Positions 31,201-41,845 of a stretch of 64,000 nucleotides of DNA are shown piece by piece. The first letter of the stretch is position 1. Each line of letters begins with the position of its first letter. The notes beneath the pieces are model-generated. The model saw only the letters and a program-made list of their open reading frames with translations. It did no database searches and was not told the origin of the DNA. The translations under genes and the position numbers were made by a program. Source of the stretch: Histomonas meleagridis (lineage: Eukaryota > Parabasalia > Tritrichomonadida > Dientamoebidae); contig WSYJ01000178.1 of the NCBI GenBank assembly GCA_020186115.1, positions 1-64,000 of the forward strand, written 5' to 3'.

Positions 31201-34200
31201 GGGTTTGAATTTCAACTTGATGATGAAATTACATTAAATGATGTCTTACAAAATAATCTTGAAGAGAAAATTGACGTAATTATTGAAGTAGTATCAGCAG
31301 CATCAAAAGAATATTCAATTGAAACGTCATTACAAAAGATGCAAAATGATTGGGAAGAAATTAATTTAGATATTGAACCTTATAAAAATACTGGTACTTA
31401 TATCTTAAAAGGTTCTGATGATATTATCCAAAAACTTGATGATGATATGGTTATGATAAATACAATGGAATTCTCACCTTATAAAAAGCCTTTTGAAGAT
31501 AAATTAAATAAATGGGAACAAACATTAAAATTAATAACTTCAGTTATTGAAGAATGGTTAAATTGTCAACGTTCTTGGTTATCTTTAGAGCCCATTTTTT
31601 CATCAGATGATATTAAGAAACAATTACCTACTGAAACAGAACGTTTTGAAAGTGTTGATAAAACTTGGAGAAAAATCTTAGATTCTGCTTATAGATCACC
31701 ATCTGCATTAAAGTTTTGTCCATCACAAAAATTATTAGATGACTTTAAACAAAATAATAAATTGTTGTCACATGTAGAACGAGGTTTAAATGATTATTTA
31801 GAATCAAAACGTGTTGCATTTCCACGATTTTACTTTTTATCTAATGATGAATTATTATCAATATTATCACAAACTAAAGATCCAACAGCAGTTCAAAGAC
31901 ATTTAAGAAGATGTTTCGAAAATATTGGGTCATTAACATTTGAAAAAGACTTAAAAATTACTCAAATGATTTCTTGTGAAGGAGAAGTTGTTAATTTATC
32001 TCGATCTTTATATCCGAAAGGTAATGTCGAACATTGGTTATTAGAAGTAGAAACTATAATGAGAGAAACATTAAAAGATATCTTAAAGAAAGCTTATGAA
32101 GAATATCCTACAATACCACGTATCGAATGGGTATTAAATTGGCCAGCACAAATAATTTTATGTTGTTCAATGATATATTGGACAAAAAATGTCGAAGAAG
32201 CAATTAAACAAAATAAGTTATTAGATTTACTAAAAGTTTTAGATAATCAATTAATCGACTTAACTAAACTTGTACGAGAAACTAAAGATTTCTTAAAACT
32301 TCGAACTTTATCATGTTTAATAGTATTAGATGTACATGCACATGATATAGTTGAAAAAATGGTACGAAATGGAGTTAATTCAATTGATTCATTTGAATGG
32401 ATATCACAATTAAGATATTATTATAATAATGAAACTGCAATTATCAAAATGTTAACATATGAAGTCGAATATGGTTATGAATATTTAGGTAATACTACAC
32501 GTTTAGTTATAACGCCTTTAACAGATCGATGTTATTTAACATTAACTTCTGCTTTACAAATGAATATGGGTGGTGCACCTCAAGGTCCTGCAGGTACAGG
32601 GAAAACAGAAACTACAAAAGATTTAGCTAAAGCAGTAGCATTTCAATGCGTAGTATATAATTGTAGTGAAAGTGTTGATTATTTACAAATGGGAATTTTC
32701 TTGACGGGTTTAGCATCATGTGGTGCATGGGCATGTTTTGATGAATTTAATCGAATATATATTGAAGTATTAAGTGTTATAGCACAACAAATCACTACAA
32801 TACAAAACGCTATTCAAGCAGGTGTTAAACATTTTCGATTTGAAAATAGAGATGTACCATTATCACCACGTTGTGCAGTATTTATTACTATGAATCCTGG
32901 TTATGCAGGCAGAACAGAATTACCTGATAACTTAAAAGCTTTATTTAGATCAGTATCTATGATGGTACCAGATTATAAAATGATTGCAAAGATAAAACTT
33001 TATTCATTTGGGTTTATCGAAGCTAGAAAACTTTCCGAAAAAATTGTCGCTACTTTTAGACTTTCATCAGAACAACTTTCATCACAAAAACATTATGACT
33101 TTGGTATGCGTGCTGTTAATACTGTTATACAAAACGCAGGAAACTTACGAATGAATTTCCCTGATATGTCTGAATCTTTAATCATATTACGAGCTATTAA
33201 AGATGTTAATGTACCGAAATTCTTGAAAAATGATTTAATATTATTTAATGATATTATTTCTGATTTATTCCCAGGAATAGAAGAAAAGACTTTAGATTAT
33301 AGTGATTTAATTAATGAAATTCATAATGTATGTAAGAAAGAAAAACTTCAAGTGAATGATTTATTTATAAATAAAATAATACAATTAAAAGAAACATTCT
33401 CAGTACGTTGGGGTGTAATGCTTGTAGGACCTACAGGTTCAGGTAAAACTACTGTATATCAAACACTTTCCAAAGTTTTGACTTCATTATCAGATAATAA
33501 GAAATATTTCAAGACAAGATATTATATATTAAATCCTAAATCAATTACTATGGGACAACTTTATGGTGAATTTGATTTAACGACTCATGAATGGACTAAT
33601 GGAGTTTTATCTGATATAATTAAAACTTGTTCAGAAGATGAAACTAATGATAACTTATGGATAGTTTTAGATGGTCCTGTTGATGCTTTATGGATCGAAA
33701 ATATGAATACTGTATTAGATGATAATAAAAAACTTTGTTTATCATCTTCGGCAGTAATTAATTTCACTGATAGAATGTTTATGTTATTTGAAGTCGAAGA
33801 TTTAGCTGTAGCTTCACCTGCAACTGTATCACGTTGTGGAATGGTATATATGGAACCTAATTCTAATCTGAAATATTTATTTGATTCTTGGGTATTAAAT
33901 ATGCATCCACAATTACAATCGATTTTAAATGAAACTTTAAATCAAATGTTTGACGATTATTTAATCCCTTCAATCGAATTCTTAAGAAATAGAATTAAAG
34001 AACCAATAGTTACTACTAATAGTAATATTATACAAAGTTTATTTAGAATATTTCATTCATTAATATATCCGTTTTATTCAAATGATGATATTAATGATAA
34101 AATTTCAGATGATATAATTTATAAAATTAAGAATTTGGCACCGAATTTATTTTGGTTCTCATTAATTTGGTCAGTAGGTTCTACTACTAATACTGAAGGT

Positions 34201-37200
34201 AGAAATCAATTTGATTTCTTTATTCGTCCATTAATTAATAAATCTGGAATTGAGTTTCCTAAAGAAGGTTTAGTATATGATTATAAATTTAATTTTGATA
34301 CATTAAAATGGGAAAATTGGATGGATAATATTCCGGAATATAATATACCAAAGAATGCAAAATTCACCGAAATTTTAGTACCAACAATTGATAATATTCG
34401 TCATACATTTTTATTAAAGACTTTATTAAACGCAGGTTATAATTTCTTTTGTATAGGCCCTACAGGTACAGCTAAATCAATCACAATTAATATTTATATG
34501 ATATCTTCATTAGATCCTACAAATTATATTCCGATATTTATCTCATTTTCTGCTAAAACTACTGCTAATCAAACACAAGATATAATTGATTCGAAATATG
34601 AACGAAGATTTAAAGGTATTTATGGTCCTTTAGATCGTAAAAAAGCTATAATCTTTTTCGATGATGTTAATATGCCATTAAAAGAAGAATTCGGTGCTCA
34701 ACCACCAATCGAATTATTACGACAATGGATAGATCATGGAGGTTGGTATGATCGAAAAACTTTAGAATTCCATAAATTAATCGATGCACAATTAATTTGT
34801 GCTTGTGGTTATCCTGGTGGAGGACGTCAAGAAATGACTCCACGATTTATAAGGCATTTTAATTTATTTAATTTTGTTGAATTACAAGATGATTCATTAT
34901 ATAAAATATTTAAGACAATGTTAGATAATTATTTAAATATATTTGATGAATCTATTAAAAATGTTTCTAATTCGATAATTAATTCGACAATTAATTGTTA
35001 TAATAATGTTAGGAAAAATATGTTACCTATACCTTCTAAATCACATTATATATTTAATTTAAGAGATATTTCGAAAATTATTCAAGGGGTAATGTCATTA
35101 AATAAATCTTATGTTAATAATGATAAAGATATAATTAGTATTTGGTATCATGAATCAATTAGAGTATTTAGTGATAGATTAGTTAATGAAACAGATCATG
35201 AAAAATTCCAAAATATTATTAATGATGAATTATATAATCAATTTAAATTAAATCCAAAAGATTTATATAATGATTGTGAGAAATTATTATATTGTGATTT
35301 TTATGAAGAAAATACTGATCAAAAGCCTTATATACAAGTCAAAGATATAAAGAAACTTGAATCAATATTAAACTCAGCTATGCTTGAATATGATGAAATT
35401 AATACTAATAAATTAAAATTAGTTTTATTCCCTAACGCTATTGAACATATATTAAGGATTTCTAGAATTATTCGTCAACCTTTAGGTCATGCATTATTAT
35501 TAGGTGTCGGAGGTTCTGGTAGACAATCATTAACTAAATTAGCAGCTTATTTAGGTGAATATGAAATCTTCCAACCACAAATTAATAAAAATTATGGAAC
35601 TATAGAATGGTTAACAGATATTAAAGAAGTTATGAAGAAAGCAGGTTTAGAAGAACAAAAAATTATATTTTTAATATCTGATTCACAAATTATTAAAGAA
35701 TCATTTTTAGAAGATATTAATAATTTATTAAATTCTGGTGATGTCCCAAATATATTTCAACCTGAAGATATGGAAGAAATTATTGAGAAAATGAAACCTA
35801 TAGCACAAACTAAAGATATACAAATGACAAAAGCTTCGTTATATTCATTATTTATTTCAAGAGTTAAAGAATATTTACATTTAGTTTTAGCTATTTCACC
35901 AATTGGTGAATCATTTAGAAGACGTCTTAGAATGTTTCCTTCTTTAGTTACTTGTACTTCTATTGATTGGTTTAATAATTGGGATGAAAGTTCTTTAACT
36001 TCTGTAGCTACTGAATTTTATAATAAGTTATTTAATGATAATGAAAAACTCATCAAAATTGTTACAAAGTTTTGTGTTAATACACATTTATCAATCATTG
36101 ATTATTCACAAAAATTATATGAAAAGATTAAACGTAATAATTATGTTACACCAACTTCATTTTTAGACTTTTTAGATTTAGTTAAACAATTATTAGATCA
36201 AAAGACTAAAGAAATGAATCGATTAAAATCTTCAATGGAAACAGGTTTATCATCATTAAAAGTTGCAGCATCATCAATTAAAGATTTACAAGAACAAATT
36301 AAAGCATTACAACCACAATTAGAAATAGCTACTAAAGAAGTAGATTTAGCAATGGAACGAATTCGAGTTGAAGAATCTAAAGCTAATGAAATCCGTATAC
36401 AAGTACAAAAAGAAACTGAATTAGCTGAAGAGAATGTACAACAAACAAAACTATTAAAAGAAGATACACAAAAAGAATTAGATAAAGTTTTACCAGTATT
36501 AGAAGAAGCTAAAGAAGGTGTAAAAGGTTTAACATCTTCAGCTATATCTACTGTTCGATCATATTTACGACCACCAGAAACAGTTGGATATGTAATGCAA
36601 GGTGTTTGTATCTTATTAAATCAACCTGTTATACAAGTGCCAGGTTCTAGACCAGGCGAAATGGTTGATGATTGGTGGGCTACAGCGCAAAAGATGTTAA
36701 ATGATCCGAAGTTTAAACAACGAATCGAATTATTTACTAATGAACAAAAAGATAATATACCCGAATCTACAATCCAACGATTACAACCTTTATTAAATTC
36801 GGAAAACTTTACAAAGAAAAATGCAGAAAACGCAGGTTCTGCTACATTAAATCTTTATTATTGGGTTATAGCAATGAATAAATATCATTTTGCTATAAAG
36901 TTAGTTAGACCTAAACAACAAGCATTAGAAAAAGCAGAGAAAGAATTAGAAGAATCTAAAAAAGCATTACAAGAATCGAAAGATCGATTACAATCTATTG
37001 AAGAAAAGATTTCATTAATTAAAGCAGAATTTGATGAATCGAATTTAAAGAAGAAGAATTATCAAGATCAACAAGAAGAATGTAAATCGAAGTTAATACG
37101 TGCTGAATCATTATTAAATAATTTATCTGGTGAAAAAGGTCGTTGGGAAGATACATTAAAAGATGTTTTAATTAAAGAAAAGAATTTAATTGGCGATATA

Positions 37201-40200
37201 TTAATAGCTTCTGCTTCTGTTGCTTATTTAGGTCCATTTCCTTCTGACTTTAGAAATGATTTATTAAATGATTGGAGGAACTTTTTAATTCAAGAAGAAT
37301 TATTATTCTCTGATAACTCAAATATAATTCAAACATTACAAGATCCAATACAAATATTAAAGTGGAATTTAAATGGTTTACCACGCGATTCGATATCATT
37401 AGAAAATATTATAATATTAACGAACTCGAAACGTTGGCCTTTATGTATAGATCCACAAGGACAAGCTAATAGGTTTATAAAGAACTTAGAGAAAGATAAT
37501 CAATTAGATATAATCAAATTAAATGATGATAATTTAATCCGTACAATTGAAAATGCAGTACGATTTGGTAAACCTTTATTAATTGAAAATGTATTAGAAG
37601 AATTAGATCCAATCTTAGATCCAATATTACAAAAACAAATATATAAACAAAGTGGTGCAGATGTAATTAAAATAGGTGATACTATTATCCCTTATAATTG
37701 GGATTTCAAATTATATATTACAACTCAATTACCGAATCCCAATTATTCACCAGAATTATCTGCTAAAGTTTCATTATTAGATTTTACTTGTACTCAAACA
37801 GGTTTAGAAGAACAACTTTTAGCTTTAACAGTAGCTAAAGAACGACCTGATTTAGAAGAAATGAAATCTTCTTTAGTCATTAAGAATTCACAAAATAAAA
37901 AGAAACTTCATCAAATTCAAACTAAAATGTTATCATTATTAGAGAATACTGATCCTAATAAACTTTTGGATGATTTAGAATTAATTAATACATTAACTGA
38001 ATCAAATCAAATGTCACAAAATATACAAAAACAAGTTAAAGAAACAGAAGAAACTGAAATCGAAATTGATAAATCTCGACAAAATTATCAAAAAGTTGCG
38101 TTTAGAGGTTCGTTATTATTCTTTTGTATATCAAATTTGTTTTTAATTGATCCAATGTATCAATATTCACTTGAATGGTATATATCATTCTTTGGATTAT
38201 GTATAAATAATACACCTAATTCAGATGACTTAGAAATTCGATTAAATTCATTAATTAATACAATTACTATTAATTTTTATAATAATATTTGTAGATCAAT
38301 GTTCGAACGACATAAACAAATGTTTTCATTTTTATTATGTTATAAAATAATGCAAAGTAATAATGAAATTAACTCAGAAGAATTACGATTTTTGATTTCT
38401 GGTCCTTCTAAAAACATCGAATCATTACCTAATCCTGATCCAAGTTGGATAACCATCAAAATTTGGAATGAAATTAAATCATTAGATTTATTACCTAACT
38501 TTAAAGGATTTTTAAACTCATTTATTAAAGATATAAAATTATGGAAAGAAATTTTCGATTCAGAAAACGCGTCTAAATGTATTTTCCCTAATGAATGGCA
38601 ATCGAAACTTACTGAGTTTCAACGACTTTTAATACTTAGAGTTATTCGACCTGATTCAATCATCAATGCAATCCAAGAATTAATATCAAATAAATTAGGT
38701 AATCAATTTCTTGAATCACCACAATTTGATTTAAATTCTTCATTTTCAGATTCAACTGTTTCTACACCATTAATATTCATATTATCTGTAGGTGCTGATC
38801 CATTATCAGAATTAACAAAATTCGCCGAGAAGAAATCATTTGGTAAAAAGTTCTCATCAATATCTTTAGGTCAAGGACAAGGACCTAAAGCAGAAGCGAA
38901 AATGATAGAAGCTATGGATCGAGGGCATTGGTTATTATTACAAAATTGTCATTTAGCTATTTCATGGTTACCTAAGTTAGAGATGTTAATTGAGAACATT
39001 AAACCAGATGAAATTAATCGTGATTTTAGATTATGGTTAACTTCAATGCCATCTAAAGATTTTCCAGTTTCGATATTACAAAAAGGTATTAAAATGACAA
39101 ATGAACCACCGAAAGGTATTCGTTCTAATTTATTAAAATCAATGTCACAATTTGATGATAAAATGTTAAATGATATTAAGAAATTATTTGAATATCATAA
39201 GTTAATATATGCATTATGTTTCTTCCATGCGATTATCTTAGAAAGAAGGAAATATGGATCGTTAGGATTTAATCAAATTTATGATTGGAATAATGGCGAT
39301 TTAGAAATATCACAAAAACAATTAAAAATGTTTTTGAATTTATATGAAAATGTGCCATTTAAAGTATTAAAATATTTAACTGGTGAAATTAATTATGGTG
39401 GTAAAGTTACTGATGATTGGGATCGAAGAACTTTATTATCAATTCTTGATGACTTTTATACGCCCAAAGTTATGAATGATAATTATCAATTTACGGAGAA
39501 TCCAAATTATTTATCATTACCTGAACAATCAATTAAAATGTATTTAAACACAATAAAACAATTTCCTATTAATGATTCGCCTGATTTATTTGGATTACAT
39601 TCAAACGCTGAAATTACTTATCAACAAAATGAAACGTTTTCAATGTTTAATAATTTATTATTATTACAATCTTCGAATAATGAATTAATAGTAAACAATC
39701 AAAATCAATCAAAAGAAAATATAATTTATGACCTTACAAAAGATATAATTAAAGAAGTACCAAAATTATTCGATCAAAAATTAATAAGTGAAAAATATCC
39801 ACAAAAATATTCCGACTCAATGAACACAGTATTAATACAACAAACGGAAATGTTTAATAAATTAATAACTATAGTAACGAAATCATTAAAAGATTTACTA
39901 AAAGCTTTAAAGGGTATAATCGTAATGAACAAAGAATTAGAAGATATCTCTAATTCAATTTATGATAATTTCGTTCCTAAATTATGGGAAAACTCTGGTT
40001 ATCCTTCAACAAAACCTTTATCTTCTTGGATAATAGACTTAAAGTTACGTGTGAAATTCTTTAATGATTGGATAGAAAATGGTCCTCCATTAATATATTG
40101 GATCTCCGGATTCTTTATTCAGCAATCATTTCTAACAGGAATCAAACAAAACTACGCCAGAAAGACACAAATTGGAGTCGACACTGTATCATTTGCGTTC

Positions 40201-40557
40201 GATGTGATCAATGACGAGAACGAAATCAATGAAAGACCAAACGATGGCGTGATAATTAAAGGACTATTTATCGAAGGAGCTGCTTGGGATAGAAATAAAA
40301 AGATAATTACAGACCCAAATCCAAAAGAATTATATCAACAAATGCCGCCAATTAAATTAATACCAGTAAGTAACAGGAAGCCACCAAAAAATGGAATTTA
40401 TAATTGTCCGCTATATAAAATTGGTACAAGAAAAGGGCAATTAAGTACAACTGGACATAGTACAAATTACGTAATGACAATAGAATTACCTTCTGATAAA
40501 CCTGAGTCTTATTGGATCAAAAGAGGCGTTGCAATGATTTGTTCTCTTTCTTATTAA
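28210..40557 (+). CDS. Axonemal dynein heavy chain, inner-arm single-headed type
   Basis: 4115 residues in one uninterrupted frame. This is the motor of flagellar inner arms, walking on doublet microtubules. Order: tail/linker (~1-1430); AAA1 with G-P-A-G-T-G-K-T (~1460) and F-D-E-F-N-R-I; AAA2 with G-P-T-G-S-G-K-T (~1740); AAA3 with G-P-T-G-T-A-K-S (~2082, the second-last Gly of the loop replaced by Ala); AAA4 with G-V-G-G-S-G-R-Q-S-L (~2431); stalk coiled coils (~2660-2765 and ~2900-2975) around the microtubule-binding domain (Y-L-R-P-P-E near 2785); AAA5-6 (W-L-L-L-Q-N-C-H-L-A near 3580); and a C-terminal domain ending in the W-I-K-R-G-V-A region. Length and the short tail fit the monomeric inner-arm group rather than outer-arm chains (~4500); the exact subtype is not resolved. 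Stop TAAA. Confidence 0.95.
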   Translation: MNKTNKQRKGAFSELFFSTQKASIRPSSKTSLRNISLPPLEDTTPPEDTTHNEEDNEPVSKPSNSSFPNISTYTAARKYFSKQSDKLPPSDPLPMGPHNTPPESILPKVQIPFITPPGVTPRSIEVERLKRQYQQMDISQLLIERGIDYPQEIGVTEMNTEFPPIFQLWDFDDDSFDPRTTDEWLSIGLNSDGTMGGIPSRVFNTHELKWIDSIVIDYNSTTMLWQVKYPNDIYPSEWLPRLRILFLSEDPRIFSNRIANAINERRRIESWIRFVFYVENMPYKSMPKIPKESVERILQKIPSPRRKIELDIKPFLKEAKINYKYTFNTHSFEAKIKSDPIYARSLGIYDLTKEEEIISRNKIETNANFKRLYEKVSFHSLYTKDCIFNALMKTRSSCLDVSNIIMLSLRSNKSFHLEEFQQTQSQMISKNKHFLTDDWVPQLGRELRNALSGISKGWFNLEETDREVYNMSKFSNFMTLISFMMIDAARKSVLNNFELFDNFIEDLSPISVTIKSQTEFKSEFPKNSSGAMIMPLFEIDMTIEEEKICYGIDPILFKELCLNILSSIVDSVRSIPIIEPRVLPEMFRNVSLTLSTINEDETELIKHKENIIKNLDAAIKVLEDYILTYDSYIDFLKLDHAKFVEKLNNDSPSLEQCSHEIKIHQESINEILKTIPKRAILGLFSVNVTSVRNYLISKHKLLIKSILDYISKTAKSQFKKYLNEYRTIENRITAIPTKIEELDQQRQYISTVPKLVEKLHLRVCDSMKYYDFLENYNHQISNEDFNIKWNTFGHAKHCFQLIEKSKSTLDNYFIKFEQDLEMHQEKFAAELDKLSREVSTVSKYIDPTQSDIYSQEIKRISKIIENSEQTAKVYNSRQIIFGQEITDYSRIDELKKTFEPFALFWLNLDQWYKLSQSINEKPLIQLNAEQISKDLQVIYTALHKSTHNFKNGPTAILQLAIDTKQKVSEMRDHIPLLTALLNPGMKKRHWVKLSEKLGFEFQLDDEITLNDVLQNNLEEKIDVIIEVVSAASKEYSIETSLQKMQNDWEEINLDIEPYKNTGTYILKGSDDIIQKLDDDMVMINTMEFSPYKKPFEDKLNKWEQTLKLITSVIEEWLNCQRSWLSLEPIFSSDDIKKQLPTETERFESVDKTWRKILDSAYRSPSALKFCPSQKLLDDFKQNNKLLSHVERGLNDYLESKRVAFPRFYFLSNDELLSILSQTKDPTAVQRHLRRCFENIGSLTFEKDLKITQMISCEGEVVNLSRSLYPKGNVEHWLLEVETIMRETLKDILKKAYEEYPTIPRIEWVLNWPAQIILCCSMIYWTKNVEEAIKQNKLLDLLKVLDNQLIDLTKLVRETKDFLKLRTLSCLIVLDVHAHDIVEKMVRNGVNSIDSFEWISQLRYYYNNETAIIKMLTYEVEYGYEYLGNTTRLVITPLTDRCYLTLTSALQMNMGGAPQGPAGTGKTETTKDLAKAVAFQCVVYNCSESVDYLQMGIFLTGLASCGAWACFDEFNRIYIEVLSVIAQQITTIQNAIQAGVKHFRFENRDVPLSPRCAVFITMNPGYAGRTELPDNLKALFRSVSMMVPDYKMIAKIKLYSFGFIEARKLSEKIVATFRLSSEQLSSQKHYDFGMRAVNTVIQNAGNLRMNFPDMSESLIILRAIKDVNVPKFLKNDLILFNDIISDLFPGIEEKTLDYSDLINEIHNVCKKEKLQVNDLFINKIIQLKETFSVRWGVMLVGPTGSGKTTVYQTLSKVLTSLSDNKKYFKTRYYILNPKSITMGQLYGEFDLTTHEWTNGVLSDIIKTCSEDETNDNLWIVLDGPVDALWIENMNTVLDDNKKLCLSSSAVINFTDRMFMLFEVEDLAVASPATVSRCGMVYMEPNSNLKYLFDSWVLNMHPQLQSILNETLNQMFDDYLIPSIEFLRNRIKEPIVTTNSNIIQSLFRIFHSLIYPFYSNDDINDKISDDIIYKIKNLAPNLFWFSLIWSVGSTTNTEGRNQFDFFIRPLINKSGIEFPKEGLVYDYKFNFDTLKWENWMDNIPEYNIPKNAKFTEILVPTIDNIRHTFLLKTLLNAGYNFFCIGPTGTAKSITINIYMISSLDPTNYIPIFISFSAKTTANQTQDIIDSKYERRFKGIYGPLDRKKAIIFFDDVNMPLKEEFGAQPPIELLRQWIDHGGWYDRKTLEFHKLIDAQLICACGYPGGGRQEMTPRFIRHFNLFNFVELQDDSLYKIFKTMLDNYLNIFDESIKNVSNSIINSTINCYNNVRKNMLPIPSKSHYIFNLRDISKIIQGVMSLNKSYVNNDKDIISIWYHESIRVFSDRLVNETDHEKFQNIINDELYNQFKLNPKDLYNDCEKLLYCDFYEENTDQKPYIQVKDIKKLESILNSAMLEYDEINTNKLKLVLFPNAIEHILRISRIIRQPLGHALLLGVGGSGRQSLTKLAAYLGEYEIFQPQINKNYGTIEWLTDIKEVMKKAGLEEQKIIFLISDSQIIKESFLEDINNLLNSGDVPNIFQPEDMEEIIEKMKPIAQTKDIQMTKASLYSLFISRVKEYLHLVLAISPIGESFRRRLRMFPSLVTCTSIDWFNNWDESSLTSVATEFYNKLFNDNEKLIKIVTKFCVNTHLSIIDYSQKLYEKIKRNNYVTPTSFLDFLDLVKQLLDQKTKEMNRLKSSMETGLSSLKVAASSIKDLQEQIKALQPQLEIATKEVDLAMERIRVEESKANEIRIQVQKETELAEENVQQTKLLKEDTQKELDKVLPVLEEAKEGVKGLTSSAISTVRSYLRPPETVGYVMQGVCILLNQPVIQVPGSRPGEMVDDWWATAQKMLNDPKFKQRIELFTNEQKDNIPESTIQRLQPLLNSENFTKKNAENAGSATLNLYYWVIAMNKYHFAIKLVRPKQQALEKAEKELEESKKALQESKDRLQSIEEKISLIKAEFDESNLKKKNYQDQQEECKSKLIRAESLLNNLSGEKGRWEDTLKDVLIKEKNLIGDILIASASVAYLGPFPSDFRNDLLNDWRNFLIQEELLFSDNSNIIQTLQDPIQILKWNLNGLPRDSISLENIIILTNSKRWPLCIDPQGQANRFIKNLEKDNQLDIIKLNDDNLIRTIENAVRFGKPLLIENVLEELDPILDPILQKQIYKQSGADVIKIGDTIIPYNWDFKLYITTQLPNPNYSPELSAKVSLLDFTCTQTGLEEQLLALTVAKERPDLEEMKSSLVIKNSQNKKKLHQIQTKMLSLLENTDPNKLLDDLELINTLTESNQMSQNIQKQVKETEETEIEIDKSRQNYQKVAFRGSLLFFCISNLFLIDPMYQYSLEWYISFFGLCINNTPNSDDLEIRLNSLINTITINFYNNICRSMFERHKQMFSFLLCYKIMQSNNEINSEELRFLISGPSKNIESLPNPDPSWITIKIWNEIKSLDLLPNFKGFLNSFIKDIKLWKEIFDSENASKCIFPNEWQSKLTEFQRLLILRVIRPDSIINAIQELISNKLGNQFLESPQFDLNSSFSDSTVSTPLIFILSVGADPLSELTKFAEKKSFGKKFSSISLGQGQGPKAEAKMIEAMDRGHWLLLQNCHLAISWLPKLEMLIENIKPDEINRDFRLWLTSMPSKDFPVSILQKGIKMTNEPPKGIRSNLLKSMSQFDDKMLNDIKKLFEYHKLIYALCFFHAIILERRKYGSLGFNQIYDWNNGDLEISQKQLKMFLNLYENVPFKVLKYLTGEINYGGKVTDDWDRRTLLSILDDFYTPKVMNDNYQFTENPNYLSLPEQSIKMYLNTIKQFPINDSPDLFGLHSNAEITYQQNETFSMFNNLLLLQSSNNELIVNNQNQSKENIIYDLTKDIIKEVPKLFDQKLISEKYPQKYSDSMNTVLIQQTEMFNKLITIVTKSLKDLLKALKGIIVMNKELEDISNSIYDNFVPKLWENSGYPSTKPLSSWIIDLKLRVKFFNDWIENGPPLIYWISGFFIQQSFLTGIKQNYARKTQIGVDTVSFAFDVINDENEINERPNDGVIIKGLFIEGAAWDRNKKIITDPNPKELYQQMPPIKLIPVSNRKPPKNGIYNCPLYKIGTRKGQLSTTGHSTNYVMTIELPSDKPESYWIKRGVAMICSLSY

Positions 40558-41183
40558 ATAAATGTTTTTTAAATAATATTTTAAAACTATTTTTATGAAT
40601 ATTGTATCAATAAGTGTTTTATTAACTTTAACATATTAAATACACTGAGTAATATTACACTTCGAGAAGTTGAATAAAATTTTATGTTGATAAAAATCAT
40701 TGCAACATTTATGAGGAAATAACACCAATACATCGTAAACATATGTAGAATAAAATTTTTATAATAAATTGGTGCAGATAAATAAGAAATCATGAAAAGA
40801 TTCATATAAGTGGAGATGTATCAACAATTCTTACAATAACAAACACCTTAATTTTGCTAATTCATATAGAATTTTCATCATGAAATTGCTCATATTATAA
40901 GAAACCCTAGCAAGAAACTTTTTTTATAACAAAAAAAACAAAATTGAAATACATTATTTTAAATTTAATATGCTTAGAACCAAGAGAAGCTAAAATCAAT
41001 TAAAACAAAGGAAAGTACATCAAGCAAATTGATAATCACTCCACTGCTGTCCAATTTTGACTATGAGAATTTTTTGTTCGGAATTACAGCTTGACAAGCA
41101 AACTTTTTTGACTGTAAAAATTCGCAAAAACCCCCCGCAATACACACAAAAAATTGAATAAAAACTGTTTCCGCTCATTTGGA
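40558..41183. other. Intergenic, no gene seen
   Basis: About 620 bp between the dynein 3' end and the COPI-associated gene. The minus frame at 40593-40805 is low-complexity and unsupported. Confidence 0.4.
41175..41180 (+). promoter_or_regulatory. Inr-like initiator before the COPI-associated gene
   Basis: TCATTT with its A at 41177, seven bases before ATG 41184, fits the trichomonad initiator TCA(+1)Y(T/A). This supports ATG 41184 over an upstream TTG. Confidence 0.5.
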
Positions 41184-41642
41184 ATGGGAAAAGAAGTGTT
41201 TCAACTCGTTCTCCAGATTATTTCGATCATCGTAAGTGCTCTAGGTATTGTGTGCGCACTTGTTGGTATTTTTACACACTTTACTGTTAATGGTTTAATC
41301 CTTGCCCTTTTCACCATTGTATTTAGCTTGGCCCTAATTTTCATCGAAATTTATATCTTTTCTCCACTCAGATATTTCTCATTTCTTCTCACATTCTGGG
41401 GAAAAGCAATTATGTATTTATTTATGGGATTCTTTGTTTTTTCAACATCATATACGTTTCAAATCGTTGTCTCAGTATTCTTTTGGGTCGTCTTTGTACT
41501 CATGTTAATATGTCATTTTGTTGTTGGGCCTCCACGAAAACCCTTATTACAAAAAGAACCTCCTTCGTTTGAAGTCAATGCATCTGATTTCTATGCAAAA
41601 AGTGAAGAAGATCGTACAACAGTACAAGGATCATTAGAGTAA
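41184..41642 (+). CDS. COPI-associated (Tvp15-like) Golgi membrane protein
   Basis: 152 residues from ATG 41184. Four hydrophobic segments (about 5-28, 32-52, 62-85 and 88-112) are followed by a ~38-residue cytosolic tail starting G-P-P-R-K-P. The spacing of the four helices, an acidic residue in the second (F-I-E-I-Y-I-F) and an F-x-x-G-K-A-I-M-Y-L-F-M-G segment (where the family has G-R-G-x-x-Y-x-x-x-G) fit the COPI-associated/Tvp15 family, small Golgi membrane proteins linked to vesicle traffic. The family is weakly conserved, so another four-helix protein is possible. An Inr-like element marks the start. Confidence 0.6.
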   Translation: MGKEVFQLVLQIISIIVSALGIVCALVGIFTHFTVNGLILALFTIVFSLALIFIEIYIFSPLRYFSFLLTFWGKAIMYLFMGFFVFSTSYTFQIVVSVFFWVVFVLMLICHFVVGPPRKPLLQKEPPSFEVNASDFYAKSEEDRTTVQGSLE

Positions 41643-41845
41643 TTATGACTATGGTAAAGAATTCTGATTTTTCTTTTTCGCACAACTAAATTTTTTTTCA
41701 TTCGAACTGTATCGGTGTCTGTTTTTAGAAGTTTATTTCTCCACTTTTTTGAATTTATTGAGTAGTTTACAATTGTGGGAAATGATTTCGGTTATATATT
41801 CAAAAATTTGACCAAATTATCGCCAAAAAATATTTTTTTTTCCTA

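Noticed and set aside
41154..41183. Longer start of the COPI-associated gene at TTG 41154
   Set aside because: Non-ATG, and an Inr-like element lies just before ATG 41184.
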